NCBI GenBank assembly: GCA_003134785.1
Contig: PLCN01000003.1
Location: 186,001-250,000 of the forward strand
Reading direction: 5' to 3'
Source: Spartobacteria bacterium
Lineage (GTDB): Bacteria > Verrucomicrobiota > Verrucomicrobiia > Chthoniobacterales > UBA10450
Length of the DNA: 64,000 nucleotides
Positions 35,511 to 43,451 of the stretch are shown here, in pieces. Made by a program: the position numbers and the translations under genes. Numbering within the stretch: the stretch's first letter is position 1; each line of letters begins with the position of its first letter. The notes under the pieces were generated by a model. The model saw nothing but the letters and a program-made list of their open reading frames with translations, was not told the DNA's origin and made no database searches.

Positions 35511-37010
35511 ATGAGTGGCGAATCTGCCGGCAATGCCTTGGATGCGACCACGCGAGACTTTGCCAACGGGCAAAAAGTCTTCAGCCGCTACACCCTGATC
35601 AAGACGCTCGGCCGTGGCGGCATGGGGGTGGTCTGGCTGGCGCACGATGACGAACTCGAGCGCAATGTCGCGCTGAAGTTTCTGCCGGAGCTGATCGTAC
35701 ACGACCGCGCGGTCCTGGGCGACATGAAGCGCGAGACCCGGCGCAGCCTCGATCTGACGCACAAGAACATCGTCCGCATCTACGATTTCGTGCACAGCGA
35801 CCAATCGGGCTGCATTTCGATGGAATACGTCGACGGCGACACGCTTTCCAATTTGCGCGCGGACAAGCCGCACAAGGTGTTTGAACCGCACGATCTGAAC
35901 GAGTGGACCAGCCAGCTCTGCGACGCGCTCGATTACGCGCATAACCACGCGCGGATCATCCACCGGGACCTGAAGCCGGCCAACCTGATGGTCAATAAAC
36001 GCGGCGATCTCAAGGTCTCCGATTTCGGCATCTCGCGCAGCTTGAGCGATTCGGTCAGCATGCTCACGATGGAGCAGGGCCGGAGCGGCACCCTGGTTTT
36101 CATGAGTCCGCAGCAACTCGATGGCGAGCGCGGCAGTCACCTCGACGATATTTATTCCTTCGGCGCGACCGTTTACGAGCTGCTCACGAGCAAGCCGCCG
36201 TTTTCTTCCGGGAATGTCGATCGGCAGATTCGGGAAAAAATCCCGCCGCCGATGGGGGTGCGCCGGAAAGAACTCGAGGTCGAGGGCGAACCAATCGAAG
36301 AGACCTGGGAAAGAGTGGTCGCTGCATGTTTGGCCAAGGATCCCGCGCGGCGTCCACAATCATTCGCGGAGATCGCGCAGAAATTGGAAATCGCTTCGCC
36401 GAAAACGGTCCGCGCGCAGCAGGCCGCGGCACCGAAAACAAAAATAGCCGCGCTTATCCCGAAGGTCGCGGCCCTGCAATCGAATCAGACGGCGATGATC
36501 GGCGGCGCGGTGGCTGGGGTGTTAGCCGCGGGGCTGGCGATCTGGTATTTTGGATTTCACAAGTCGACTCCGAAATCAGCGACGGTGCCGATACCACCAG
36601 CGCCCCTCGCTGTGGTTCAGTCAGCCTCGACCTCCGCCGTGGATCAGAGCACGTCCGCCGCCTTGGGCGGCGTAATCCTGAAAACGACACCTAGAGGTGC
36701 GACTGTTACGCTCGGTGGAATGGAGACGGGAAAGAGCCCGGTGACCTTCAAAGGAATCAAAGCCGGCAAGTACCCATTGCGTATTTCACTGGAAGGCTAC
36801 GCGCCGGTCGAGCGAGAGGTCGAGGTGAAAGCGGGCCAGTTCGTGGATCTCGGGACGATCACGCTCGTGCGCAATTCGGACATGGCTGATCGTGCTAAAG
36901 CCGTGATCGACCACCAACAAACGCGCACGGAACCGTCACCCAATCCGCCTGTCTCCACTGATCCCAATGCCCAACCGGTTGTGCCTTTGAACGATTTCAG
37001 TGGCGGCTAA
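35511..37010 (+). CDS. Membrane Ser/Thr protein kinase with C-terminal PEGA domain
   Basis: 499 residues. Hanks-type kinase at residues 22-285: glycine loop LGRGGMGVVWLAHDDELERN, ATP Lys in VALKFL, catalytic loop IIHRDLKPANLMV, DFGISRSLSD in the DFG segment, and SPQQLDGERGSHLDDIYSFG. One membrane helix follows (MIGGAVAGVLAAGLAIWYFG, near 325-345), then a periplasmic PEGA domain (KTTPRGATVTLGGMETGKSP, SLEGYAPVEREVEVKAG). It signals across the inner membrane by phosphorylating Ser or Thr on proteins. An FHA-domain protein, the classic phospho-Thr reader, is encoded 1.6 kb downstream. Confidence 0.95.
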   Translation: MSGESAGNALDATTRDFANGQKVFSRYTLIKTLGRGGMGVVWLAHDDELERNVALKFLPELIVHDRAVLGDMKRETRRSLDLTHKNIVRIYDFVHSDQSGCISMEYVDGDTLSNLRADKPHKVFEPHDLNEWTSQLCDALDYAHNHARIIHRDLKPANLMVNKRGDLKVSDFGISRSLSDSVSMLTMEQGRSGTLVFMSPQQLDGERGSHLDDIYSFGATVYELLTSKPPFSSGNVDRQIREKIPPPMGVRRKELEVEGEPIEETWERVVAACLAKDPARRPQSFAEIAQKLEIASPKTVRAQQAAAPKTKIAALIPKVAALQSNQTAMIGGAVAGVLAAGLAIWYFGFHKSTPKSATVPIPPAPLAVVQSASTSAVDQSTSAALGGVILKTTPRGATVTLGGMETGKSPVTFKGIKAGKYPLRISLEGYAPVEREVEVKAGQFVDLGTITLVRNSDMADRAKAVIDHQQTRTEPSPNPPVSTDPNAQPVVPLNDFSGG

Positions 37011-37022
37011 TTCGAAAGCTAT

Positions 37023-37622
37023 ATGAAACATATAATCAGATACGTGCTCTTTCTCTTTCTGTTGGTGGTCGCGGCGTCTCCGCTTCCGGCCCAGCTCGAT
37101 AGCATTGTTAAGGGAATATTGGACCATGCGGCGAGCCAAAGCCGACAGGCGCCACCTCAGCAACGTCGCAGTCAAACGACGCAGTCCAGCTCGAGGCAGT
37201 CGTCCAACCGGCAATCGAAGCGGCCGTTTGATGGCACCTGGCTGGCCGCGCAAGCCAAGACCAATCCTGAGACCCAGCAGATGATCAGCCGCACCTTCAC
37301 CATGATCATCAAGGAAGGGAAAGCGACCAAGACGCTCGACAGCACCAACGCTTCCTCACCCGACAAGCCGTTCTATGCTTCTATCTATGAATTGCAGCGG
37401 AGGTGGACCTACAACTCGCTTGATTGCACCGAGCAAGGGACCAGCCTCACCATCCAATGGAGTCCTGGCCAGCTATCGGATTGGGCACCGAAAACAATTC
37501 CGAACCCGGTGGTCGAAGGCTTTGGCGCTCCGATGGCCGAGACGTCTGTCTATAAGCTCAATGGCGACGAGCTGACTCGGATCAACGATCCGAACGGGCT
37601 CATCTATCATCGCGCGAAGTAA
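37023..37622 (+). CDS. Secreted protein, unknown function
   Basis: 199 residues with leader MKHIIRYVLFLFLLVVAASP, cut near PLPAQ. A Gln/Ser/Arg-rich linker (residues 38-70, QQRRSQTTQSSSRQSSNRQS) leads to a C-terminal domain starting FDGTWLAAQAKTNPETQQMI, a lipocalin-like small beta-barrel text (GTW start, strands to YKLNGDELTRIND). It begins 12 bases after the kinase gene, so it is likely co-transcribed and may be its periplasmic partner. Confidence 0.65.
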   Translation: MKHIIRYVLFLFLLVVAASPLPAQLDSIVKGILDHAASQSRQAPPQQRRSQTTQSSSRQSSNRQSKRPFDGTWLAAQAKTNPETQQMISRTFTMIIKEGKATKTLDSTNASSPDKPFYASIYELQRRWTYNSLDCTEQGTSLTIQWSPGQLSDWAPKTIPNPVVEGFGAPMAETSVYKLNGDELTRINDPNGLIYHRAK

Positions 37623-37639
37623 AACGGCGCAGCTGAAAC

Positions 37640-37716
37640 TGTAGCGGCGGTCTGACCGCCGGAAAGGCGTCGCGTCACAAAAGCGCGTTCGGCGGTCATA
37701 GACCGCCGCGACAAGA
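37640..37716. repeat. 77-bp GTAGCGGCGGTC palindrome copy
   Basis: The left end is CTGTAGCGGCGGTCTGACCG and the right part GGCGGTCATAGACCGCCG, ending CGACAAG in place of CTACAG. It lies between the converging secreted-protein and FHA-cyclase genes. Confidence 0.75.
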
Positions 37717-37738
37717 AAGCGACGCTCGCGCGCTGGAT

Positions 37739-38638
37739 TCAGCCTTTGAAAAACTCGAAAATGCCTTCGAAACCCTTGAGTTCGTGAGCGCCGGCGGGAT
37801 CATACTTCATCACCGGTTCGAGTTTCGCTTTGGCGGCTGCGCTCGCCATTAGCAAAATACCTAACGAGCCGGCTAGTTTCTCCATTCGGAAAACGAAGAT
37901 GACCTCCTTGCCGATAAGACTTTCCTCGCCCATCGACCGCATGCCGCCGCTCGAGACCAGCCCATAATGCAAAACGAGCCTGAAACGCGGCTCCATTTTT
38001 TGCAGTTGCTTTAGCTTCTGCAACCCGGCTGCGACGTTCTCCACACTTTTCTCGTCCTCGTGCCAATAGGCGAGAAAGCCGTCGCCGAGATACTTGTCGA
38101 TCTCGCCATGATGCTCTTCGACGATTTCTTTGCAGCCCGCGACCCAAGTGCCGACCAGCGTCGCCAGCTTATCACTGACCATACTCCGGCTGAGCGGCGT
38201 GAAGTTTTCGATGTCGGCTACGAGAAGCCAGACTGGAATATTCGCGGTCTCGCGGATGGTTTGCTGCGCCATGGTCGTGCGAAGCTCGTTCGAGATCTCC
38301 TCCGGCTGCCGAAAAGTAAAGGCGGTGTCGCCGACGGTGATCTGATCCATGTCACAAAGCCGGACCGGCTGGTGGACGCGGCGCTTGTTCAGAAAAGTTC
38401 CGTTGCTGCTCCCCAGGTCGATCAGCCAAAATTCGCCGACATTTTGCAGATTGATGATGGCGTGGCGCCGCGAGACCTTGGGCGAATCAAGGACGACGCC
38501 GCTCTTGGGGGATCGGCCTAACGAGCAGTTGCCGCGAATGACGACGTGCTCACGGCCTGCCGATTCCAGAAACGCCGCTCCCTCTTCCAGGTCCACGAGA
38601 GCGTTGTAGTCCAACTCCCGGAAAAGGAAAGCCTCCAC
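37739..38638 (-). CDS. FHA domain-adenylate/guanylate cyclase fusion
   Basis: 299 residues from a GTG at 38638 (alternative TTG at 38671); the reading frame upstream is unconserved and lies under the divergent gene. The FHA domain (residues 25-110) has GNCSLGRSPKSGVVLDSPKV, SRRHAIINLQN and LIDLGSSNGTFLNKR. The class III cyclase domain (130-299) has WLLVADIENFTPLSRSMVSD with the first metal Asp and KYLGDGFLAYW with the second. It would make cyclic nucleotide under control of a phosphorylated partner, plausibly the nearby Ser/Thr kinase. Two CTCGTTAGG words fall inside it. Confidence 0.9.
   Translation of the reverse strand: MEAFLFRELDYNALVDLEEGAAFLESAGREHVVIRGNCSLGRSPKSGVVLDSPKVSRRHAIINLQNVGEFWLIDLGSSNGTFLNKRRVHQPVRLCDMDQITVGDTAFTFRQPEEISNELRTTMAQQTIRETANIPVWLLVADIENFTPLSRSMVSDKLATLVGTWVAGCKEIVEEHHGEIDKYLGDGFLAYWHEDEKSVENVAAGLQKLKQLQKMEPRFRLVLHYGLVSSGGMRSMGEESLIGKEVIFVFRMEKLAGSLGILLMASAAAKAKLEPVMKYDPAGAHELKGFEGIFEFFKG
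37860..37868 (-). other. CTCGTTAGG word 3 (in the FHA-cyclase)
   Basis: Read as TCG TTA GGT (Ser-Leu-Gly) in AGSLGILLM near the C terminus. 649 bases from word 4 in the same gene. Confidence 0.7.
38517..38525 (-). other. CTCGTTAGG word 4 (in the FHA domain)
   Basis: Read as TCG TTA GGC in NCSLGRSPKS, part of the FHA phosphopeptide-binding loop. Confidence 0.7.
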
Positions 38639-38679
38639 ATTTGGTTTCCAGAAATCGGCGGACCATTGCAAAGTGTGGA

Positions 38680-39570
38680 ATGCAAACCCGGCGAAGCTCA
38701 CTGACACTCTTTCTCTGCCTCGTGTTTGGTTCCGGCGCCGCTCGGGCCACGGACTCCAGCCCGGCCGAAGCGGCTCGCGCCATGGTCGAATCCGAGAGGA
38801 AATTCTACCAGACTGGCCAGGACAAAGGGACGCGCGCCGCGTTCCTCGCGTTTCTCGCCGATGACGCAATCGTCTTTCGGCCAGGACCGGTAAACGGCCA
38901 GGAAGCCTGGGGGAAACGCCCGGAAACTGGTCTCGATCTGATCTGGGAGCCGATGTTTGCCGCGATCTCGCGGAGCGGGAACTTCGGATACACCACTGGA
39001 CCGGCAAAGTGGAAAGCGAACAAGAAGGACGAAAAGTTTCTTGGTTACGGACAGTTCGTTTCCATTTGGAAGAAACAGAAAGATGGCTCGTGGAAAGTGG
39101 CGCTCGATCTTGGAATTGAAAACCCGGACCCGGCCGGCAAACCCGAGGCGCTGCGCATTGCTATCCCCGAAAAGGAGATCGCAGACAAGAGTTCGCCGGC
39201 TGCGAGGCGTCCCACCTTACAAGACGCCCAAACTGCTTTCGTTGCGCTGGCCAAGCTCGATTTCACAAAAGCATTTCGCGAAGCGGCGAGTGACGGCGTT
39301 CGCCTCTATCGCGATGGGTCGTTTCCAGCGATCGGAAGGGACGCTGGGATGCATCTGCTCGAGCCGGAACAAGCCGGTGTCACGATGCAAATAATGAAAG
39401 GCGATATTAGCAGTAGCGCCGATCTGGCCTACCACTACGGCACCTATTCAGACACCCAGACGCAAGCCGCCAAGACGGGTCACTTCTTTCAAATCTGGCA
39501 GACCGACGCAGCTGGAGCTTGGAAGCTCGTCCTCGATTGGCAGCAGGCGCTACCACCAGCGAAACCCTGA
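38680..39570 (+). CDS. Secreted protein with two NTF2-like (DUF4440) domains
   Basis: 296 residues from ATG 38680 (leader MQTRRSSLTLFLCLVFGSGA); the frame extends upstream to 38641 but that start gives no leader. The first domain, AARAMVESERKFYQTGQDKG, then AFLAFLADDAIVFRPGPVNG and YGQFVSIWKKQKDGSWKVAL, is a classic SnoaL/DUF4440 text. The second, LQDAQTAFVALAKLDFTKAF and TGHFFQIWQTDAAGAWKLVL, repeats it. The cleft could bind a small ligand; catalytic role unknown. Divergent from the FHA-cyclase gene with about 41 bases between starts. Confidence 0.8.
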   Translation: MQTRRSSLTLFLCLVFGSGAARATDSSPAEAARAMVESERKFYQTGQDKGTRAAFLAFLADDAIVFRPGPVNGQEAWGKRPETGLDLIWEPMFAAISRSGNFGYTTGPAKWKANKKDEKFLGYGQFVSIWKKQKDGSWKVALDLGIENPDPAGKPEALRIAIPEKEIADKSSPAARRPTLQDAQTAFVALAKLDFTKAFREAASDGVRLYRDGSFPAIGRDAGMHLLEPEQAGVTMQIMKGDISSSADLAYHYGTYSDTQTQAAKTGHFFQIWQTDAAGAWKLVLDWQQALPPAKP

Positions 39571-39588
39571 GGATCATTAGCTTTTTCC

Positions 39589-39665
39589 AATGTGGGAGGG
39601 ACCTTAGCGTCCCGACACCGCCGTTTGGAAAGCGATGAGTCGGAGCACCAAGGCCCTCCCACATT
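39589..39665. repeat. Imperfect inverted repeat AATGTGGGAGGG type
   Basis: The left arm from 39589 (AATGTGGGAGGGACCTTAGC) and the right arm ending 39665 (AAGGCCCTCCCACATT) pair with a few mismatches. It lies in the 152-bp gap upstream of the frameshifted permease gene, downstream of the NTF2-like gene. Confidence 0.65.
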
Positions 39666-39722
39666 AGATATTTTTGAATCCAAAGCGCAGGCAGCATGCA
39701 TCTCATCTGGGAAACCGCGCAA

Positions 39723-42160
39723 ATGCAGACGCTTTTCCAGGATCTTCGCTATGGCTCGCGCCAGCTTCTTAAGCGTCCCGGTTTCACCTTTCTTGCCATC
39801 ATCTCGATGGCGCTCGGCATCGGCGCGAATACGGCAATCTTCAGCCTGGTCGATACCGTTCTGCTCCGTCCGCTGCCGGTTCGGAACGCGTCGGAACTCC
39901 AGGAGCTTTACGGCACGCTCCATAACGGCGCCGACATCACGATTCAATCCTATCTGAACTACAAAGATTATCGCGAACGAAATCAGGTTTTCTCCGGCGT
40001 GATTGCTTACCGGATCCTAGTTGCGAGCTTGAGCCACAACGGAAACAACGAACGCGTCTGGGGCACGGTCGTTTCCGGGAATTATTTCGACGTGCTCGGT
40101 ATCCCACTCGCGCTCGGCCGCGGCTTCCTGCCCGAGGAAGATCAGACGCCCAACTCGCATCCCGTTGCGGTCCTGAGCGATGCCTGCTGGCAAAAACGAT
40201 TTGCCGCCGATCCTTCTATTGTCGGCAAAACAGTTTCATTTAACAACGTCGCCTTCACGGTGATCGGCATTGCACCGAAAGGCTTCATCGGAACGGAAGT
40301 CGCCTACGCTCCCGAGATGTGGGTCCCGATGATGATGGGGCCAGTCATGGAACCGGGCAGCAAGTGGCTCGAACAACGCGACAGCGATAATCTTTTCGTG
40401 GTGGGCCGACTCAAGCCGGGCGTGACGAAAGCTCAGGCGGAATCTTCCCTCCAGGCGATCACGCTCCAGATGGCGAGCGAACATCCGACCGAACTGGCCG
40501 GTCGCGGCCTGAAATTGATTCCACCAGGATTATTCATTCCGGACATTCGGGATTCCGTCTTCGCCTTTGCGGCGGTGCTCACCGCGGTTGGCGCTCTGGT
40601 TTTGCTGCTGGCCTGCGTCAACCTAGCGAACTTGCTCCTGGCCCGCTCGACCGAACGCCGGAAGGAAATTGCGATCCGCCTCGCCGTCGGCGCGAGCCGA
40701 GGACGACTCGTTAGGCAATTGCTCACTGAGAGCGCGATGCTCTCTCTCCTCGGCGGAGCTTTCGGAGTTATGCTCGCGGCCTGGATCAATCACTTCGTCA
40801 CAACTATTAAGCTGCCTACCGATTTCGCGCTGGTCTTCGATCTGCGGATCGATTGGCGCGTCCTCTCTTTCACGTTGCTGCTTTCGCTCCTGACCGGACT
40901 CTTCTTCAGTTTGTTGCCGGCGCTCCAATCGTCGAAACTGAATTGGTCCCGGCGCTGAAAGACGAATCTTCCATGGCCGGTTTTCGCCGGTCGCGTTTGC
41001 GCAACGCGTTGGTGATCGCGCAAGTCGCTCTTTCGCTGGTCTTGCTTGTGAGCGCGGGATTGATCGTGCGCAGTTTACAGGCGGCGCAGCGCATGCGCCC
41101 GGGATTTAATCCGGAAAATGCCGTCGCGCTTTCGTTCGACGTGGGTTTGCAAGGTTACGACGAAGGGAAAGGACGCGCCTTTCAGAAACAAGTGCTCGAG
41201 CGCACAAGAGCGCTTGCCGGGGTCGAGTCGGCTGCGCTCACCGAGAATATTCCGCTCAGCCTCAACTATAATTCCACCACGATTTATCTGGAAGGACAAC
41301 CGACTGCGAGCAGTGCCAACCTGCCGCTAGCCATTCCCACTTCAGTCAGCCCGGAATATTTTCAGACCATGGGAATCGCTTTGCGCGGACGCGATTTTAC
41401 CGTCCAGGAAGACAAAACCGAATCGCGCGTAGCGATCGTGAACGAAACCTTCGCGCGCCGGTTTTTCCCGGGACAAGAGGCGATCGGCAAGCGTTTCAAT
41501 TTCAACGGCCCAGACAAACCGTTCTGGGAAATCATCGGCGTGTGCGGCGATGGGAAATACAACAGCTTGGGCGAGGACGCGAAGCCCGCGCTCTTCCGGC
41601 CGCAACTGCGCGATTACAACACGGCGGTGTCTTTGGTTGCGCGGAGCAAGGGCGACCCGCGGACCACGCTGGCCGCGATGCAGCAGGAAATGCGCAGCCT
41701 CGATCCGACATTGCCGCTCTATGAAGTAAAGACGCTGACCGAGCACATGAAGATTCCACTCTTTCCGGCGCGGATCGCGGCGGGCGCGTTGGGAAGTTTC
41801 GGCGTGCTCGCGCTGGTGCTGGCGGCGGTGGGGATTTATGGCGTGATGTCATACGTGGTCGCGGGGCGGACGCGCGAGATCGGGTTGCGCATGGCGCTCG
41901 GCGCGCAGCAGGGGAACGTGCGCGGGTTGATTTTGCGGCAGGGCATGACGCTCGCACTCATCGGTTCGATTATCGGGCTCGCAATCGCTTTCGCCGCGAC
42001 GCGATTATTGAAGAGCATTCTTTACGGCGTAAGCGCATCGGATCCGATGACGTTTGTCGGCGTTAGTTTCTTGCTCGGGGCGATCGCGCTCCTGGCGTGC
42101 TGGATTCCGGCGCGACGCGCAAGCCGTGTCGATCCGATGATCGCACTACGCGCGGAATGA
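39723..42160 (+). pseudogene. Duplicated orphan MacB/FtsX-type permease with one frameshift
   Basis: From ATG 39723 the frame covers the first PCD and FtsX block ([40 protein letters not shown]) and stops near 40958 after [11 protein letters not shown] second frame, open from before 40853, takes over with [20 protein letters not shown] and completes the second half to 42160 (RTREIGLRMALGAQQGNVRG, ending RASRVDPMIALRAE). Adding one A to the AAA near 40940 restores a continuous 812-residue protein. The total length is one base short of a multiple of three. Either a recent inactivation or a sequencing/assembly error in an intact gene. It contains one CTCGTTAGG word. Confidence 0.85.
40707..40715 (+). 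other. CTCGTTAGG word 5 (in the frameshifted permease)
   Basis: Read as CTC GTT AGG (Leu-Val-Arg) in [11 protein letters not shown] is a rare arginine codon here. The intact paralogue has a different sequence at this site. Confidence 0.7.
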
Positions 42161-42310
42161 TTCTGGGGAGCGCAGGCTGCCAGCCTGCACGTCTCGGCAG
42201 CTTGCCGAGACGACTCGTTAGGTTCCAATGCGCGCTAAAGCGGTTCGCGTCCCAAGATGTTGCCGGCAAGCTGCCGGCAACTGCAGGCTGGCAGCCTGCG
42301 CTCCCCAGAA
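42161..42310. repeat. Perfect 29-bp inverted repeat with nested hairpins
   Basis: Arms 42161-42189 and 42282-42310 are exact reverse complements (TTCTGGGGAGCGCAGGCTGC...). Each contains AGGCTGCCAGCCT. Two further small hairpins lie between (CGGCAGCTTGCCG and GCCGGCAAGCTGCCGGC), plus one CTCGTTAGG word at 42214. It sits exactly between the permease stop codon and the converging GH26-like gene. Confidence 0.9.
42214..42222 (+). other. CTCGTTAGG word 6 (intergenic, inside a palindrome)
   Basis: The only copy wholly outside a gene, in the middle of the 42161-42310 inverted repeat. Confidence 0.7.
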
Positions 42311-42335
42311 CGTGCATTCCGCGCTCACCAGGTCG

Positions 42336-43451
42336 CTACCGTTTTTCTGGTAGCGGACGCAGAATCAAATCGCCGTGCCAGTCCGGGTGTGCGACGCCGG
42401 CGCGATAGGCATCGAGCGATTCCACCGACGAATTCACTCTAAGATTGCTGTAGGTCTGGTCGGGATTCTGCCAGCGTTCGTGCCAGTAGATCGCAGCTTT
42501 GATTCGCGGATAGCGGGTCCGAAACATCTCCAGCGCCTGTGCGGTCCATTGTGGTTTGAGCATGCCGCGCTCATCGGCCGAGAATGGGAAATCGCCCGTG
42601 GCCCACTCCGCGATCATGATCGGCTTTTGCGGGTCGAGTCCGCACAATTCCGCGTAGGGCCAGTCGACCAGCGATGGAATGTCCGGATTTGGCTCGTCTT
42701 TGAACTGCTGGCCGTAGACGCTCATGCCGAGCCAATCCACATACTCCGGTCCCGGATAATACGCCGGCGCGAAATTCCAGGTATCGAGCGGATAGGAATA
42801 ATTGTTCGTGTGAAACATCCATTTGATGTTTGCGGCGCCCCGCGCGCGGACACGATCTACCACGTGACGATACGCTTTCTTGAAGTGCTCGGGCCCTTCC
42901 CATTGGTCGGGAGTGTCGCCAATCCATTCGTCGGCGCCGTAGAACCAGCCCGACCACGGGAACCAGTCGCCATTCATCTCGACTCCGAACGCAACGACCA
43001 TCGGCTTGCCGAACTCACGCGCTGCGTCCGCCCACTTATCGATGTAAGCGTCCCACTTTCCCTCGATGATCGCGTTGAGATTGAATTTATCCGGACCGCG
43101 ATTTTGCTCGTAAGGCCTATCCCATGGCGACCAAAAGACCAGCGGCATCGAGCCGTGACGCCAGATGACATTAAGGTTTGCGGTCGGAAAACTTTGCTCA
43201 CCCCAATAGCTCGACGACGCGATGATCGCCTGATGTTTGCCGACCATCGTCTCGAACTCCTCGATCGTCTCCAGCGTGACTTCATCCTCCGCGTCGCCGA
43301 AATCCATGAACGCGCCGGTGTAGGCGCCGCGCTCTGGAAGCAAGACTTCTACCGGCGCGTTCGGATCGGGCGCGGCATTTTTCTTCACCGGTTTGCAACC
43401 AAACCCGCCGCAGCTCAGGACGATCGCGGCAAGAACAGAAACCCACTTCAC
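42336..43451 (-). CDS. GH26-like glycoside hydrolase lipoprotein
   Basis: 371 residues from GTG 43451, which overlaps the stop of the upstream gene by four bases (GTGA). The N terminus VKWVSVLAAIVLSCGGFGCK is a lipoprotein signal with Cys at the lipobox. The catalytic acid in VVAFGVEMNGDWFPWSGWFY and the nucleophile in PIMIAEWATGDFP match family 26 mannanase-type clan-A hydrolases. It should sit in the periplasm or outer membrane and cut a polysaccharide, most simply the product of the coupled glycosyltransferase fusion. Confidence 0.85.
   Translation of the reverse strand: MKWVSVLAAIVLSCGGFGCKPVKKNAAPDPNAPVEVLLPERGAYTGAFMDFGDAEDEVTLETIEEFETMVGKHQAIIASSSYWGEQSFPTANLNVIWRHGSMPLVFWSPWDRPYEQNRGPDKFNLNAIIEGKWDAYIDKWADAAREFGKPMVVAFGVEMNGDWFPWSGWFYGADEWIGDTPDQWEGPEHFKKAYRHVVDRVRARGAANIKWMFHTNNYSYPLDTWNFAPAYYPGPEYVDWLGMSVYGQQFKDEPNPDIPSLVDWPYAELCGLDPQKPIMIAEWATGDFPFSADERGMLKPQWTAQALEMFRTRYPRIKAAIYWHERWQNPDQTYSNLRVNSSVESLDAYRAGVAHPDWHGDLILRPLPEKR

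Noticed and set aside
35442-36359. Leftward 305-codon frame opposite the Ser/Thr kinase
   Set aside because: The forward strand carries all Hanks kinase motifs; the antisense product has no recognisable domain.
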